The notes: generated by a model from the sequence alone, not told the origin. DNA of 43,111 bases from Streptomyces ipomoeae 91-03 (GCF_000317595.1 NZ_AEJC01000614.1:1-43111); one strand, 5' to 3'. Numbered from the stretch's first letter, positions 1 through 9,078 are shown. Numbers and translations: made by a program.

Positions 1-32
1 ACCGTGCACTCACCGGTTATGTTCGTGACCGG

Positions 33-3000
33 TTACTTCTTCTTGCAGTTCTTGTTCTTCTTGCTCACATTGCCCGGATAGGCATACCAGGTGATGCCCA
101 GGCCGACGTTGGCTCCGACGGTGAAGACGAAGCAACCACCGCGTTCCACCGCGCTGTTGACGTGGTGCACGGACCACCAGGTGTAGGACCAGGCGAGCAA
201 GGTGCAGCCGACCTTCGCGACCGCGTACGGGATCTGCGAGCACGCGTATGCCTCGGCGATCGCGACACCCGCGCCGCCCATGGTGGAGATGTCCTCCTTG
301 ATGATCTTCGTCTTCTGCCTGGTGAAGTAGAACTTGCACTCGAACCTGTAGCCGCTCCAGGTCCAGCCCCGGCTGCACTTACGGACCCACGAAGCCTGCC
401 CGGACAAGTCGTACTGGTTCCCGGGGTCCTGGTTCGCGTAGTCGTACGCGGTGGCCGAGCCACCGTACACCGGGTCCGTCTGGAGGAACCGGCCGGTCGA
501 TGGGGTGTACATGCGCACGCCCATCAGGACGGCGTCCCCGCCCGCGGTCTCGGCAGAGCGCTGCTTGGCGCCGAGCCACCCGTACCGCTCGGTCGACTGA
601 CCGGCCCGGGGGTTGCCGTACTCGTCGGCGTCCAGGGCGGTCGGTGCGACTGAGGTGTCCAGCGGGAGAAGCAGCGCCACGTCACCGTGGATGGTGGTGA
701 ACTGGAGCGTCACATCGCCCGTCGCGCTCGTGGTGGCCGCGAGGTCACCGGTGAGCGAGCTGACGTTGCGGGAGACAGCGCCGGTGGCGGTGTCCTCCAC
801 GATCCAGCGTGGGTTGTCGTCGTCCCCGCCGTAGTGGTTGACCTTGGACGCGGTCTGCGTCCAAGTGCTGCCGTCGCCGGACTCGACCGTCCAAGAGCTG
901 AACCGCTGGGCGGGGTCGAGCTGCCAGGTCTGGCGGGTGCTCCCGGTGGTCTGCCGGTGGACCAGGTCGTTGGTGTAGTAGTCGAGCGTGCTGCCCGGCT
1001 CGGTGGTGGTCCGGCCGAACTCGTCGTAGGCGTACCCGGAGTCGACGAGGCGGTCGGCGCTGTCGTAGGAGTGGTTCGCGGTAGTGGCTCCCGAGGTGGA
1101 GCACGCGGCGCCGGGCGTGCCGACGGCGGTGCTCAGGGAGGTGCGGTTGCTGCGCTTGTCGAAGGTGTAGTCGCGACGGGTGCAGACCGTGCCGACGGTG
1201 TCCTCGACGCTGGTCAGCCGGCCGGCGTCGTCGTAGGCGTAGGTCTGGTCGGACCAGCCGGCGTGGGTGACGACCTGGCCGTGCACGGACTCGCTGACGG
1301 TGTCGCTGTAGACGAGTGTGCCGTCGCTGTCGCGGGTGTACGTGCGGTTGGTGATCTCCCCGTCCGGGTTCTCGGACTGAGTGAGGGTGTAACCGCCAGG
1401 CAGCTTCTGGCTGCTCAGCGAACCGTTGGCGTCGTAGGTGCCCGTCATGGCGCCCGCCACCGAGTCGGTGACCTTGACCGCCAGGCCGCGCGGCTCGGCG
1501 GAGTGGTCGTAGGTGTAGGTGACGGTGGACGGGACGCTGTCGCTGACCTTCACGAGCCGGTTGAACAGGTCGTACTCGTAGGTGGTGGTGCCACCCTCGG
1601 CGTCCTTGTACGAGATCAGACGGCCGAGCTTGTCGTACGCCTTGGTGATCTCACCCGCACTGGAGCTGATCTTCGTGACCTGTCCAGTCGCCGGGTCGTA
1701 CTCGGTGGTGGTCGCGGGGACCGCCTTGCCGATGCCGTCCGTCGTCGTCACGGTCTTCGGCCGTCCGGCCGCGTCGTACGAGGTCGTGGTGGTGCGGGCC
1801 GCGCCGTTCGCGGTGTCGGTGGCCTTCGTGACCTGGCCGTAGTAGCCGTACTCGTAGGTGGTGTCACGCAGTTCGGAGGGGTTGGAGCCGCCGCCGGTGA
1901 TGGCACCGGCCGGGCCGGTCCAGCACACCAGGCCGGCCCATTCGGGCCTGCCTTCGCACGAGCCGGTTCCGTCGGCCTTCCAGTACTCGGTGATCCGGGT
2001 GGCGGCGTCGTTTCCGGTGCCGTCGGGGAGGACCTGGGAGACCACTCGGCCCTGGGCGTCGTAGTCGGTGGAGGTGGTCAGGTTCAGTCCGCCGGAGTCC
2101 TGGATGTGGAGGGTCGGCAGGCCCTTGGCCCAGTCGTACTGGGTCTCGATGACCCGCTTCTCCGCCATGATCGAGTAGTAGTCGCGGATCCGGGCACCGG
2201 TGATCTCCAGGGTCACCTGGTTCTTGACGCTCGCGCTGCCGTCGGTGGGCCGCCCTTCGTCGTACTCCTTGACGGTCCACGACCGGGCCGGAACCGAGGT
2301 GCCCGCCTCGACCAGGACGGTGTCGCCGTCCTTGAAGTCCTCGGTGAGGGTCGCCCGGTGGATGGGGCCGAACTCCTCCGTCTGGCGGGTGCCCGACTCG
2401 TTGAACAGCCAGCGGGTGGAGAGCAGTTCGGCGCGCTCGGCGCTGTCGAGGTGGGAGATGCCCAGCTCGGCCAGCTCGGCCTTGTCCTCGTCCGTCTTGC
2501 CGAGGGCGAGGATCCGGTTCGACGCGCTGAGCTCCCGGACGGTGTTGCCGAACCGGTCGTACTCCGTGGCGGTGATGTGTCCGCCCGGGGCGGCGGTGTT
2601 GGTCCGCTCCCCCGACACACCGAGGTAGTGCACGCCGGCCCGACGGTAGTCGGCAGCGGCGAGACCGCTCCCGGAGTGCGACGACGGGGCGCTGTCGGTC
2701 GGGAAGAGGGCGGTCGCGTCCATGGGCGCGTCCGCCTGACCCCATGCGGCGACATCGCTGTTGCCCATGGCGTAGGGCGCCTTGTCACCGGTCAGCGGCA
2801 CGTCGTAGACCACGTACGAGGTCGCGGTGCCCTCCTCGGTGTCCGCGGTGCCCTGCTTCAGCCCGCTGCGGGCCATCTTCAGCAGCATGCCCTCGCCGGC
2901 CGCGGCCGAGTCACCGGCCGAACCGTAGGTGAAGGTGTACGGAAGCTGCCCCGACGGCTGCAGCCAGGTGATCCGGCCCTCGTGGTAGGCGTACTGGGTC

Positions 3001-6000
3001 TCCGTCTGCTGGCCGACCCGCGGGTCCCAGGCCTGACGCAGCCGGCCCTGAGAGTCGTAGCGGTAAGTGGCCACGGTGGTCGGGGTCGCGACAGCCGCGC
3101 CGGGCTCGGTGGCCCACACGCGGATCTCCTGCACCTGACCGGCGAAGTAGCCGAACTCGGCGTCGGACTGCGTGCCGGTGGCCGTGGTGGTCGTGGCGTA
3201 GATGTACTGCAGCACCCGGCAGCCCTTGGTGGCCGGTGTCTCGCCACACGTGGCCGCTGACACCGCCGACGTCGGGGCGATGACCAGGGTCGGACGGGCG
3301 AGCTGCTTGCCGTCCACCTCGACGGTCTCGGAGACGACCGTGTTCGTGGACTGGGAGACGCCGTCCACCTTGGTGGTGGCGACCTGCCAGGTGGTGGCCT
3401 GCGGGTCGGGCTTGACGAACTTCGTGCTGGTGCCCTCGGTGTCCGTCAGGGTGAAGGTGCCGCTGAAGGCGCCGATGAGGGTCAGGCTCTCCGAGCCGGG
3501 CTCGGGGATCCAGCCGTCCTGCGCGGCGTTCGCGGTGAAGTGGATGGCGTCGCCCTGAGCCGTCACCACGTCGACGGCCGTGTCGGTGACCTTGCGGAGG
3601 TGGTTGTAGGCGGAGTCGGTCGCCTCCGCGACCGTGCCGGATGCCCACTCCTTGCCGAAGATGGGCGCCTGTCCCTCCTGCTGGGCAGCCTGGTCGGGAA
3701 CCCTCGACGAGGCGCTGCGCGTGACCGAGAGGCCGAAGGCCGAGGCGTCGGTGGCGGAGAGCGTGTAGTCGCCGGTCAGCAGGTTGAGCTCACCGGGGCC
3801 GACCTGGTCGGTGGCGGCTCCCTCCGCGTCGCGGTCGACGACGACGGTCAGCGGCTCGCTGCTGCCGGAGGCGCTGCCGGGGCCGGTGAAGTCGGCCTTG
3901 ATCTGGATCGTGCCGTCGGGGTCGACGGTGTCGGTGGCCTTCCACACCAGTGCGGAGTTCTTGCCGTTGGTCAGCGGCACCGGCCACGCGGCCAGCGGGT
4001 CGCCGCCGGAGGTGACGTGGGCCTTGGGGATCTCCGCCCAGTCGTCGGCCGCGGAGCGGCGCCAGAAGAAGGAGACGCTGTCGTACTTCTGTCCGTCCGT
4101 CTCGACGGCCAGCTGCAGCCGTCGCGCGGTGTACTCCCCCTCGGTGGGGGTGATGAACCCGCCGGGACCGGCGTGGAAGGTGTACTCGAGCGGCTCGGAC
4201 TTGTTGTCCGCCTTGTCCACCGACCGCACCTGGAGGGTGTGGGTGCCGTTCTGCGGCGGGGTCACGCTGATGTCCTTGTCGGCGGCGGCGCCGTCCGTGG
4301 TGACCTTGGTCCAGGTTGCTCCATCATCCAGGGACCACTCCAACCACTGGTGGTCCGAGCCGGAGGGCAGGGTGACCGTGAAGGTGCCGGCCTCGCCCTC
4401 GCCCTTGACCCACTGGCCGCTCGGATAGTCACTGGAGACGATCTTCGCCGGGGCGGAGGGGGCGCTGGTGTCGACGGTGAACGTCTTCCACGCCGACCAG
4501 TCGAGGTTGTAGTGCACCCCGTCGTACGGCGAGGTACGGAACTTGTAGGTCTTGCCGTTGGTCAGCAGACCCGAGGGAACCTTCACCGACGCCGGCAAGC
4601 CGGAGGCCACGAAGTCGGAGGTCAGGATGTCGCCGACCTGTGAACCGCTGGTGAAGTCGGCGACCTGGAAGGCACCGAGGACCGTGTCACCGTTGACGTC
4701 GACGAAGGTGTCCCGCAGCGTCGGCGTCGTGGTGTTGACGACGTAGTCGCCGCCGTAGGAGAAGAACGGCGGACCGGCTTCCCGGTTGGTGCCCGTCTTC
4801 GGACGGAAGTTGTACGTCACCGTCAGCTTCGGCGGGTTCGTCGCCGCGTTGGCGGAGTTGACCTGCTTCCACTGCGCCTGGGCCGCCGAGATCGAGCGCA
4901 GACCCATGTGCGAGCGGGTGTTCTTCGCCGAGGCCCAGTCCTGGACCAGCGTGGTCACGTTCGCGTTGATCCAGCCGTCGCCGCCACAGGCGTCCCGGCC
5001 GGCGGTCTCGGTGGACTCCGCGTACTGCTGGATCCACTCCGGCTGAGCGGTCCACCGGGAGGAGGTGGACGCCGCGCCGGTCGCCCATACCGTCCACGGC
5101 GCCGCGGCGCAGTCCGTGTTGCCGGAGTGGAAGTTGTACAGGCTCAGCTTCGCGTCCGACACGAGCGCGTCACGGACGGGGGTGGTGTCCCAGGTGATGA
5201 AGGAACGCGCGTAACGGGGTGAGCCGTCGGCGTTGACCGTGCCCGGGTTGCCCAGGTCGAGTTCGGTGTCGCTGGACCAGTCGACGGTCTCGCCCTGCTG
5301 GACGTAGGTGTCGAAGACGTTGGACAGCGAGGAGGTGGACGGGTCGACGGTGACCGGGTACTGGGTCTTGGGGTCCGCGAGGAACTTCGCGTCCGGGGTG
5401 ACCAGCAGGTCGACCGCGCCGCCCTTCTTCTTCACCACCTTCATCTTCACCGGCACCCGGCGGGTGTGCTCGCCGGAGCGCTCGTCGACGGTGGAGTCCC
5501 ACATCACTGGCGCGGGCATGACAGCCCGTTTCTTGTTCTTCTTCCCGCTGGTGAACAGCACGCTGCCGTCCTTCAGCTGCTTCACCTTCAGGCCCTCGGC
5601 CTGCAGCGGGAGGGTGTACGAGAAGCCGTCCGTCGAGGGCTTCTCCTTGATCTCAACGTACTGCTCAAAGCCGGTACGCGTGGCCTCGACCACCACGTCC
5701 GCGCCGGGTACGGCGTTGACGTACTCCGCGCGTGTCCCCTTGACCTTCGGCGCGGGCAGTCCGCCCTTCCACTGCAGGGTGATCTGCTCGTCACCCTCGC
5801 CGAGCGTCACCAGATCGACGGCCTTGGCGTCCTGCGCCGCCTCCAGCGACTTCGCCGGAGTCCCCGTCTTCCCCGCCAACGCCAGCCCGTTGGGGTGCGC
5901 CACGGGCTCGACCCCACCGCCGGACTCACGCAGCTTCACGTCGACGTCGACCCACTTGCCGTCCCGCTCGAAACGGACCGGCCCGGCCGACAGCTCCGTG

Positions 6001-6299
6001 GTGAGACTGCCGTCCTTGTTGACCCACGTCGTCGACGTCTCGGTGCGCTCCGACAGCGCCTCGACACGTTTGCCCGACAGTCGGGCCGCCACTTTCGCCG
6101 ACGCGATGTCGGCTGCCTGGGGCGCCGCCGCCTTCTTCTTGGGCGCCTCAGGCACCTCAGGTGGTGCCGCTACCGCGTTACTTGTCGCGTTGACCAGGCT
6201 GATCGCCGTTGCGAGCGCGAGACCACCGGCGAGGGAGCGAAGTCCCGCGCCTTGTCTGGGCCTTTTGCGCTGCCGTGCCAGAGATATCCGAGGTTTCAT
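33..6299 (-). CDS. Secreted RHS/YD-repeat protein, polymorphic-toxin-like
   Basis: A 2088-residue protein. It begins with a basic stretch and a hydrophobic segment (about residues 20-45) ending in AVAAPP, a likely Sec signal peptide or anchor. Residues about 315-495 look like a DNRLRE domain. Next come Ig/fibronectin-like segments, then many YD repeats (for example YEYDLFNRL and YAYDDAGRL) and the RHS hyperconserved core ending near residue 1966 (GRFLQTDPVYGG, then YDYANQDPGNQYDLSG). After the core is a unique tip of about 120 residues with several Cys, two hydrophobic stretches and a Lys-rich end. RHS cores of this family form a hollow shell around a C-terminal effector, so a toxin tip is an inference. 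Any immunity gene would lie before position 33, where the window is cut. The canonical DPxG before the tip is DLSG here. The start ATG at 6299 gives the best signal-like N-terminus. Confidence 0.9.
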   Translation of the reverse strand: MKPRISLARQRKRPRQGAGLRSLAGGLALATAISLVNATSNAVAAPPEVPEAPKKKAAAPQAADIASAKVAARLSGKRVEALSERTETSTTWVNKDGSLTTELSAGPVRFERDGKWVDVDVKLRESGGGVEPVAHPNGLALAGKTGTPAKSLEAAQDAKAVDLVTLGEGDEQITLQWKGGLPAPKVKGTRAEYVNAVPGADVVVEATRTGFEQYVEIKEKPSTDGFSYTLPLQAEGLKVKQLKDGSVLFTSGKKNKKRAVMPAPVMWDSTVDERSGEHTRRVPVKMKVVKKKGGAVDLLVTPDAKFLADPKTQYPVTVDPSTSSLSNVFDTYVQQGETVDWSSDTELDLGNPGTVNADGSPRYARSFITWDTTPVRDALVSDAKLSLYNFHSGNTDCAAAPWTVWATGAASTSSRWTAQPEWIQQYAESTETAGRDACGGDGWINANVTTLVQDWASAKNTRSHMGLRSISAAQAQWKQVNSANAATNPPKLTVTYNFRPKTGTNREAGPPFFSYGGDYVVNTTTPTLRDTFVDVNGDTVLGAFQVADFTSGSQVGDILTSDFVASGLPASVKVPSGLLTNGKTYKFRTSPYDGVHYNLDWSAWKTFTVDTSAPSAPAKIVSSDYPSGQWVKGEGEAGTFTVTLPSGSDHQWLEWSLDDGATWTKVTTDGAAADKDISVTPPQNGTHTLQVRSVDKADNKSEPLEYTFHAGPGGFITPTEGEYTARRLQLAVETDGQKYDSVSFFWRRSAADDWAEIPKAHVTSGGDPLAAWPVPLTNGKNSALVWKATDTVDPDGTIQIKADFTGPGSASGSSEPLTVVVDRDAEGAATDQVGPGELNLLTGDYTLSATDASAFGLSVTRSASSRVPDQAAQQEGQAPIFGKEWASGTVAEATDSAYNHLRKVTDTAVDVVTAQGDAIHFTANAAQDGWIPEPGSESLTLIGAFSGTFTLTDTEGTSTKFVKPDPQATTWQVATTKVDGVSQSTNTVVSETVEVDGKQLARPTLVIAPTSAVSAATCGETPATKGCRVLQYIYATTTTATGTQSDAEFGYFAGQVQEIRVWATEPGAAVATPTTVATYRYDSQGRLRQAWDPRVGQQTETQYAYHEGRITWLQPSGQLPYTFTYGSAGDSAAAGEGMLLKMARSGLKQGTADTEEGTATSYVVYDVPLTGDKAPYAMGNSDVAAWGQADAPMDATALFPTDSAPSSHSGSGLAAADYRRAGVHYLGVSGERTNTAAPGGHITATEYDRFGNTVRELSASNRILALGKTDEDKAELAELGISHLDSAERAELLSTRWLFNESGTRQTEEFGPIHRATLTEDFKDGDTVLVEAGTSVPARSWTVKEYDEGRPTDGSASVKNQVTLEITGARIRDYYSIMAEKRVIETQYDWAKGLPTLHIQDSGGLNLTTSTDYDAQGRVVSQVLPDGTGNDAATRITEYWKADGTGSCEGRPEWAGLVCWTGPAGAITGGGSNPSELRDTTYEYGYYGQVTKATDTANGAARTTTTSYDAAGRPKTVTTTDGIGKAVPATTTEYDPATGQVTKISSSAGEITKAYDKLGRLISYKDAEGGTTTYEYDLFNRLVKVSDSVPSTVTYTYDHSAEPRGLAVKVTDSVAGAMTGTYDANGSLSSQKLPGGYTLTQSENPDGEITNRTYTRDSDGTLVYSDTVSESVHGQVVTHAGWSDQTYAYDDAGRLTSVEDTVGTVCTRRDYTFDKRSNRTSLSTAVGTPGAACSTSGATTANHSYDSADRLVDSGYAYDEFGRTTTEPGSTLDYYTNDLVHRQTTGSTRQTWQLDPAQRFSSWTVESGDGSTWTQTASKVNHYGGDDDNPRWIVEDTATGAVSRNVSSLTGDLAATTSATGDVTLQFTTIHGDVALLLPLDTSVAPTALDADEYGNPRAGQSTERYGWLGAKQRSAETAGGDAVLMGVRMYTPSTGRFLQTDPVYGGSATAYDYANQDPGNQYDLSGQASWVRKCSRGWTWSGYRFECKFYFTRQKTKIIKEDISTMGGAGVAIAEAYACSQIPYAVAKVGCTLLAWSYTWWSVHHVNSAVERGGCFVFTVGANVGLGITWYAYPGNVSKKNKNCKKK

Positions 6300-6327
6300 A
6301 GCCCTCAGCCCCCTACAGATCTAAAAG

Positions 6328-6343
6328 GATCACTTATGTGATC
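6328..6343. promoter_or_regulatory. 16-bp inverted repeat upstream of the RHS gene
   Basis: GATCAC-TTAT-GTGATC is a perfect palindrome with a 4-bp spacer, lying 29-44 bp upstream of the RHS start in an unusually AT-rich stretch (6310-6440). It could be an operator for the RHS promoter or a 5' UTR hairpin. The binding factor is unknown. Confidence 0.4.
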
Positions 6344-6425
6344 TTCATGTGAAGGTATCGCGTAAGTAAAGACGCGAAATCCCCCCTTGTCAGACCAAGA
6401 TCGACTTCACGAAAAGTAAACATCT

Positions 6426-6441
6426 TGTGATCTATTTCACT
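6426..6441. promoter_or_regulatory. CRP-like half-symmetric site
   Basis: TGTGA-N6-TCACT resembles the CRP/FNR-family box TGTGA-N6-TCACA. It lies about 130 bp upstream of the RHS start and about 100 bp upstream of the fmdB-like remnant on the other strand. Streptomyces Crp favours GTG-N6-GNCAC and the site departs from this at one G, so the call is tentative. Confidence 0.3.
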
Positions 6442-6538
6442 CGCTCGCGGCGTACCTCTGAAGGGACCGGGAAGCGTGCCTGACCAGCTGAAACTTCCCG
6501 TGATTCTGCTGTGCCCTCGGCGGCGTTAGCCTGTCGCC

Positions 6539-6750
6539 ATGCCTCGCTGTGAGTGCCGTTGTCGGACCTGCGGCGACACCTTCGAACGAGCCGTCAGATT
6601 GCCGAGTGTCCGCCCCCGCAGACTGTCCGTCGTGCCACTCAGCTACCGTCACTCCTGTCGACAGTCGCTGTGGGCTGCTCCGCCACGGCGCCCACGACCG
6701 CGCCTCGGACAGGCGGCGGTGGCGGATGCAGCGGCAGCTGGTGCGGTTGA
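6539..6750 (+). pseudogene. FmdB-family zinc-ribbon protein, two frameshifts
   Basis: Reading across three frames reconstructs an FmdB-type regulatory protein of about 70 residues. Frame 1 from ATG 6539 gives MPRCECRCRTCGDTFE, the family's N-terminus with its CxxC knuckle. The +1 frame then gives a Ser/Pro stretch and CPSCH, the second knuckle. The +2 frame gives LLSTVAVG followed by an Ala/Thr/Pro linker and a Gly/Cys-rich tail GGGGGCSGSWCG with a stop at 6748-6750. Domain order matches intact Streptomyces homologues, so at least two indels (roughly 6585-6600 and 6650-6665) have broken the gene. The usual Tyr residues of the MPRYEYRC motif are Cys here, a further sign of decay. Sequencing error at two sites is possible but less likely. 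Confidence 0.75.
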
Positions 6751-6943
6751 CCAACACACTGCCAACAACAGCTCCCGAGCCGTGCGTGTTCACCCCGCTC
6801 TCGTCGACATGGCTCCAGCCGCCGTCCACGCACACCTGCCTGTGACAACGCGGGAGGCACCACTGAGGAGGAAGGCGACCGTCGGCCACCGGCTTTTGGG
6901 CGCTGCGGTGTCGATGGCCTTGAAACGGCCTCAGCCGGGCTTG
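6751..6943. other. Intergenic stretch without recognisable gene
   Basis: Between the fmdB remnant and the XRE gene I see no ORF with a convincing start or family match. The stretch may be decayed coding DNA, given the pseudogene next to it. Readings on both strands give Arg/Pro-rich shadow peptides only. Confidence 0.5.
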
Positions 6944-8287
6944 TCAGGACCCCAGCACATCCATGAGGTGATCATCAAGATCCGCCACCCAGTCCTCCCG
7001 CCGCCACGGCCGCAACTCGTGCCGAACCCGTCGCAGTCGCAGCGCCGGCACGCGGCCTCCCGTACTCGACGCCTCAGCCACGCACTCGTGCAGCAGGTCC
7101 GCCGCGGCGTGGGGTTCACCGAGCCGGATCCGAGCCAGCGCCTGGTCGGTCGTGACGATCGCCCGCTGCACCTGCTCGCGGGGCGCCGACAGCGCCACCG
7201 CTGACCGGGCGAACCGGTCATGCGCCGCCGACGGGTCCCCGACGTACAGCTCGCACACACCCTCGAAGCCACGCAGGTGGGCCGGTGAGAAGCTGGCCGG
7301 AGCGGGGTCGTCAACGTGGTCCGCTTCCATGTCGTACCAGGCGAGACCGAGCGCGGCCTGTGCCTGCCGCTCATGCCCCGCCCGTGCTGCCAGCTCCGCC
7401 TGGAGGGCGTGCGCCCGAGCCCGCACCAGCGTGCTTTCTCCCGTGCGCGCGGCACGCACGGCTTCGTCGACCAGGCGCCGCGCGCTATCCAGGCCTTGCT
7501 TGGAGTAGAGGGTCGTCAGCGCCTGACTCATGTGCACGATGGCCTGCCGCCACGGCTGTGCGAGACACTCCGCCTCCCGCGATGCCTCGGCGTACAGGGC
7601 ACGCGACACGGCATCGTCCCTCGTCTCGAAGGCCAGCCGGGCTGCCAGCGTCATTCCCGCGACCGCCACGCTCCGCAACTGCGGCACGAGAGGCTCCGGA
7701 ACCGGCCCCGCGAGGAGGCACCGCGCGGCCTCCACCCCCGGCGCAAGCAGCAGTTGGAGCCGCACCATCGGCAGCGAGCCGACCTGGGCGTTGACATCTG
7801 CCACGACCGAGGCGAGCCCGGCCAGGGTCTGCTCGTCCGTGCACGTCGGATTCGTCAGGGCGGCGGCGAGGCCGACATGGGCGCCAGGTGCGAGGAGTGC
7901 GAGCATGCCGCCACCGGCGTCGGTGGCGGCGCGCAGCACGGTGGTGCGGAGTTCGGCGGTGCGGCGCTCGCTCTCACCGAGCAGCCCGAGCGCGTGGAGG
8001 TACTCGGCGAAGTCACTGCCGGAGCCGAGAACAAGGCCGCCTGCCGGGGTTCGGGCGTAGAGGTGGGCGAGGAGGAGCTGATAGCGCTCGTCGGGCATCG
8101 TGGGCCGCGCAGCCTCCCATCGGGACACCGACCTCTGGACGCTGGTCACGGCGGGGAGGGCGGGCTGGTGCAGTTCGTCGGCCAGCGTGATGAGGGCGCG
8201 AGCGAGCGCGGCAAGGGACAGGCCGCGACGCTTCCGCAACGCCTTGAGTGCTGCCGCCCCTACGGCTCTGTCCTCCATACCGCCCAT
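6944..8287 (-). CDS. XRE-family regulator with TPR-like C-terminal region
   Basis: Residues about 10-75 form a helix-turn-helix of the XRE type (ALKALRKRRGLSLAALARAL, then a Ser-Val-Ser-Arg-Trp-Glu recognition helix). The remaining 350 or so residues are Ala/Leu/Arg-rich helices with repeated spacing, like the TPR-type sensor part of many Streptomyces XRE regulators. The frame stays open upstream to 8764, but that part overlaps the SLOG gene and has no family-like composition, so the start is placed at ATG 8287 (447 aa); ATG 8278, three codons in, is also possible. Only 17 bp separate it from the SLOG gene upstream, so the two are probably one transcript. The signal it senses is unknown. Confidence 0.8.
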   Translation of the reverse strand: MGGMEDRAVGAAALKALRKRRGLSLAALARALITLADELHQPALPAVTSVQRSVSRWEAARPTMPDERYQLLLAHLYARTPAGGLVLGSGSDFAEYLHALGLLGESERRTAELRTTVLRAATDAGGGMLALLAPGAHVGLAAALTNPTCTDEQTLAGLASVVADVNAQVGSLPMVRLQLLLAPGVEAARCLLAGPVPEPLVPQLRSVAVAGMTLAARLAFETRDDAVSRALYAEASREAECLAQPWRQAIVHMSQALTTLYSKQGLDSARRLVDEAVRAARTGESTLVRARAHALQAELAARAGHERQAQAALGLAWYDMEADHVDDPAPASFSPAHLRGFEGVCELYVGDPSAAHDRFARSAVALSAPREQVQRAIVTTDQALARIRLGEPHAAADLLHECVAEASSTGGRVPALRLRRVRHELRPWRREDWVADLDDHLMDVLGS

Positions 8288-8304
8288 CGTGCAGCAACAG
8301 ACTG

Positions 8305-8784
8305 CTACACGGGGACAACGAGGTGTGGTTTCCCCCGATCGCGTGTGTAGTTGAGGGTCTGCCAGGTGCCGGACGTGAGTTGTCCAGCTCGGGGGAAACC
8401 GATGGTCATCTCGGTGCGGTCGACCATCCACCTGTTCCGGGCGTGAAAGGCGGCGGTGCACAATTCGTCGGCGCCGAGCTCCACGATCTCCTTGATGCGG
8501 TCGCGAACTCGGGCGATCGTCTGCCGGGCTTCGGCAGGCTGCTGGTCGACCGTGCCTGGGACGACGACCGTGAGATCGGCCGCGGTGTTTCCAGCGAGCC
8601 ACAGCAGCGACAGGGAGTCGATGCCCTTGGCGCCCCCGACGTAGAAGTGGTCCCCTTTGGCGAAGGGGCAGAGATAGTCGGCGAAGAGCTGGGCGTACTC
8701 GTCGAGGCTCCTGTGGCTGGTGTTTCGGGTGCCTGTGATCGTCACCGCACGAGTCAAGATCCACTCCGTGTCATAGGTTGTCAT
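8305..8784 (-). CDS. SLOG-domain (DprA/LOG-like Rossmann) protein
   Basis: A 159-residue protein with the hallmarks of the SLOG superfamily: a first strand ending in ITGTR (16-20), a Gly-rich nucleotide-binding turn VGGAKGID (about 49-56) leading into a helix, and a strand VVVPGT followed by a polar loop and a long helix. The C-terminal part contains RNRWMVDRTE, typical of small SLOG proteins. SLOG domains bind or process nucleotides or nucleotide-derived signals, or bind DNA as in DprA. A well-placed purine-rich SD (AAGGGCGGGAT) precedes ATG 8784. It lies in one orientation with the downstream XRE regulator, so it may make or sense that regulator's ligand; this is inference. Confidence 0.75.
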   Translation of the reverse strand: MTTYDTEWILTRAVTITGTRNTSHRSLDEYAQLFADYLCPFAKGDHFYVGGAKGIDSLSLLWLAGNTAADLTVVVPGTVDQQPAEARQTIARVRDRIKEIVELGADELCTAAFHARNRWMVDRTEMTIGFPRAGQLTSGTWQTLNYTRDRGKPHLVVPV

Positions 8785-8821
8785 ATCCCGCCCTTGGGTT
8801 CACTGCTGGGATCGTCTGCGT

Positions 8822-9078
8822 GTGGACACCAGCGCCCTGCGACAACTAACCGGTCGCCTGGAGAGAATCGGTCTCCGGGTCGCCATGGACGAGGCCGGGC
8901 CACGGCTGAACGTCATGAATCCCTCAACAGCCGCCTCGCCGAAGAGATTGTCGCTGCCGACGGCCGATACGTCACCTCGTTCGACTACGAGATCGGCATA
9001 CGCGGAGACGAAGCGGCATGCGCGGAGCACATCGCGCGCATCCTCACCGCCAGCGCCACACCTGGAGCACTGGCGTGA
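8822..9078 (+). pseudogene. Small conserved Streptomyces protein, frameshifted
   Basis: From GTG 8822 the frame gives a credible start with ALRQLTGRLERIGL and GPRLNVMNP, then degenerates into Ser/Arg/Thr-rich sequence. At about 8917-8925 the downstream frame (offset by one base) takes over with a coherent ending: LNSRLAEEIV, YVTSFDYEIGIRGDEAAC and an AEHIARIL helix, stopping at 9078. Joined, they make a protein of about 85 residues of a type I recognise as a common small conserved Streptomyces protein of unknown function. A single indel breaks it. It is divergent from the SLOG gene with only 37 bp between the starts. Confidence 0.6.

Noticed and set aside
687..3260. 857-codon open frame on the plus strand opposite the RHS gene
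   Set aside because: Val/Gly/Arg-rich composition with no motifs; it is the antisense shadow of a high-GC gene.
6437..6889. 150-codon minus-strand ORF before the XRE gene
   Set aside because: Opposes the fmdB remnant, has no SD or family motif, and its composition is mixed.
8288..8764. Upstream extension of the XRE gene
   Set aside because: Overlaps the SLOG gene on the same strand in another frame and has no family-like sequence; the HTH starts right after 8287.
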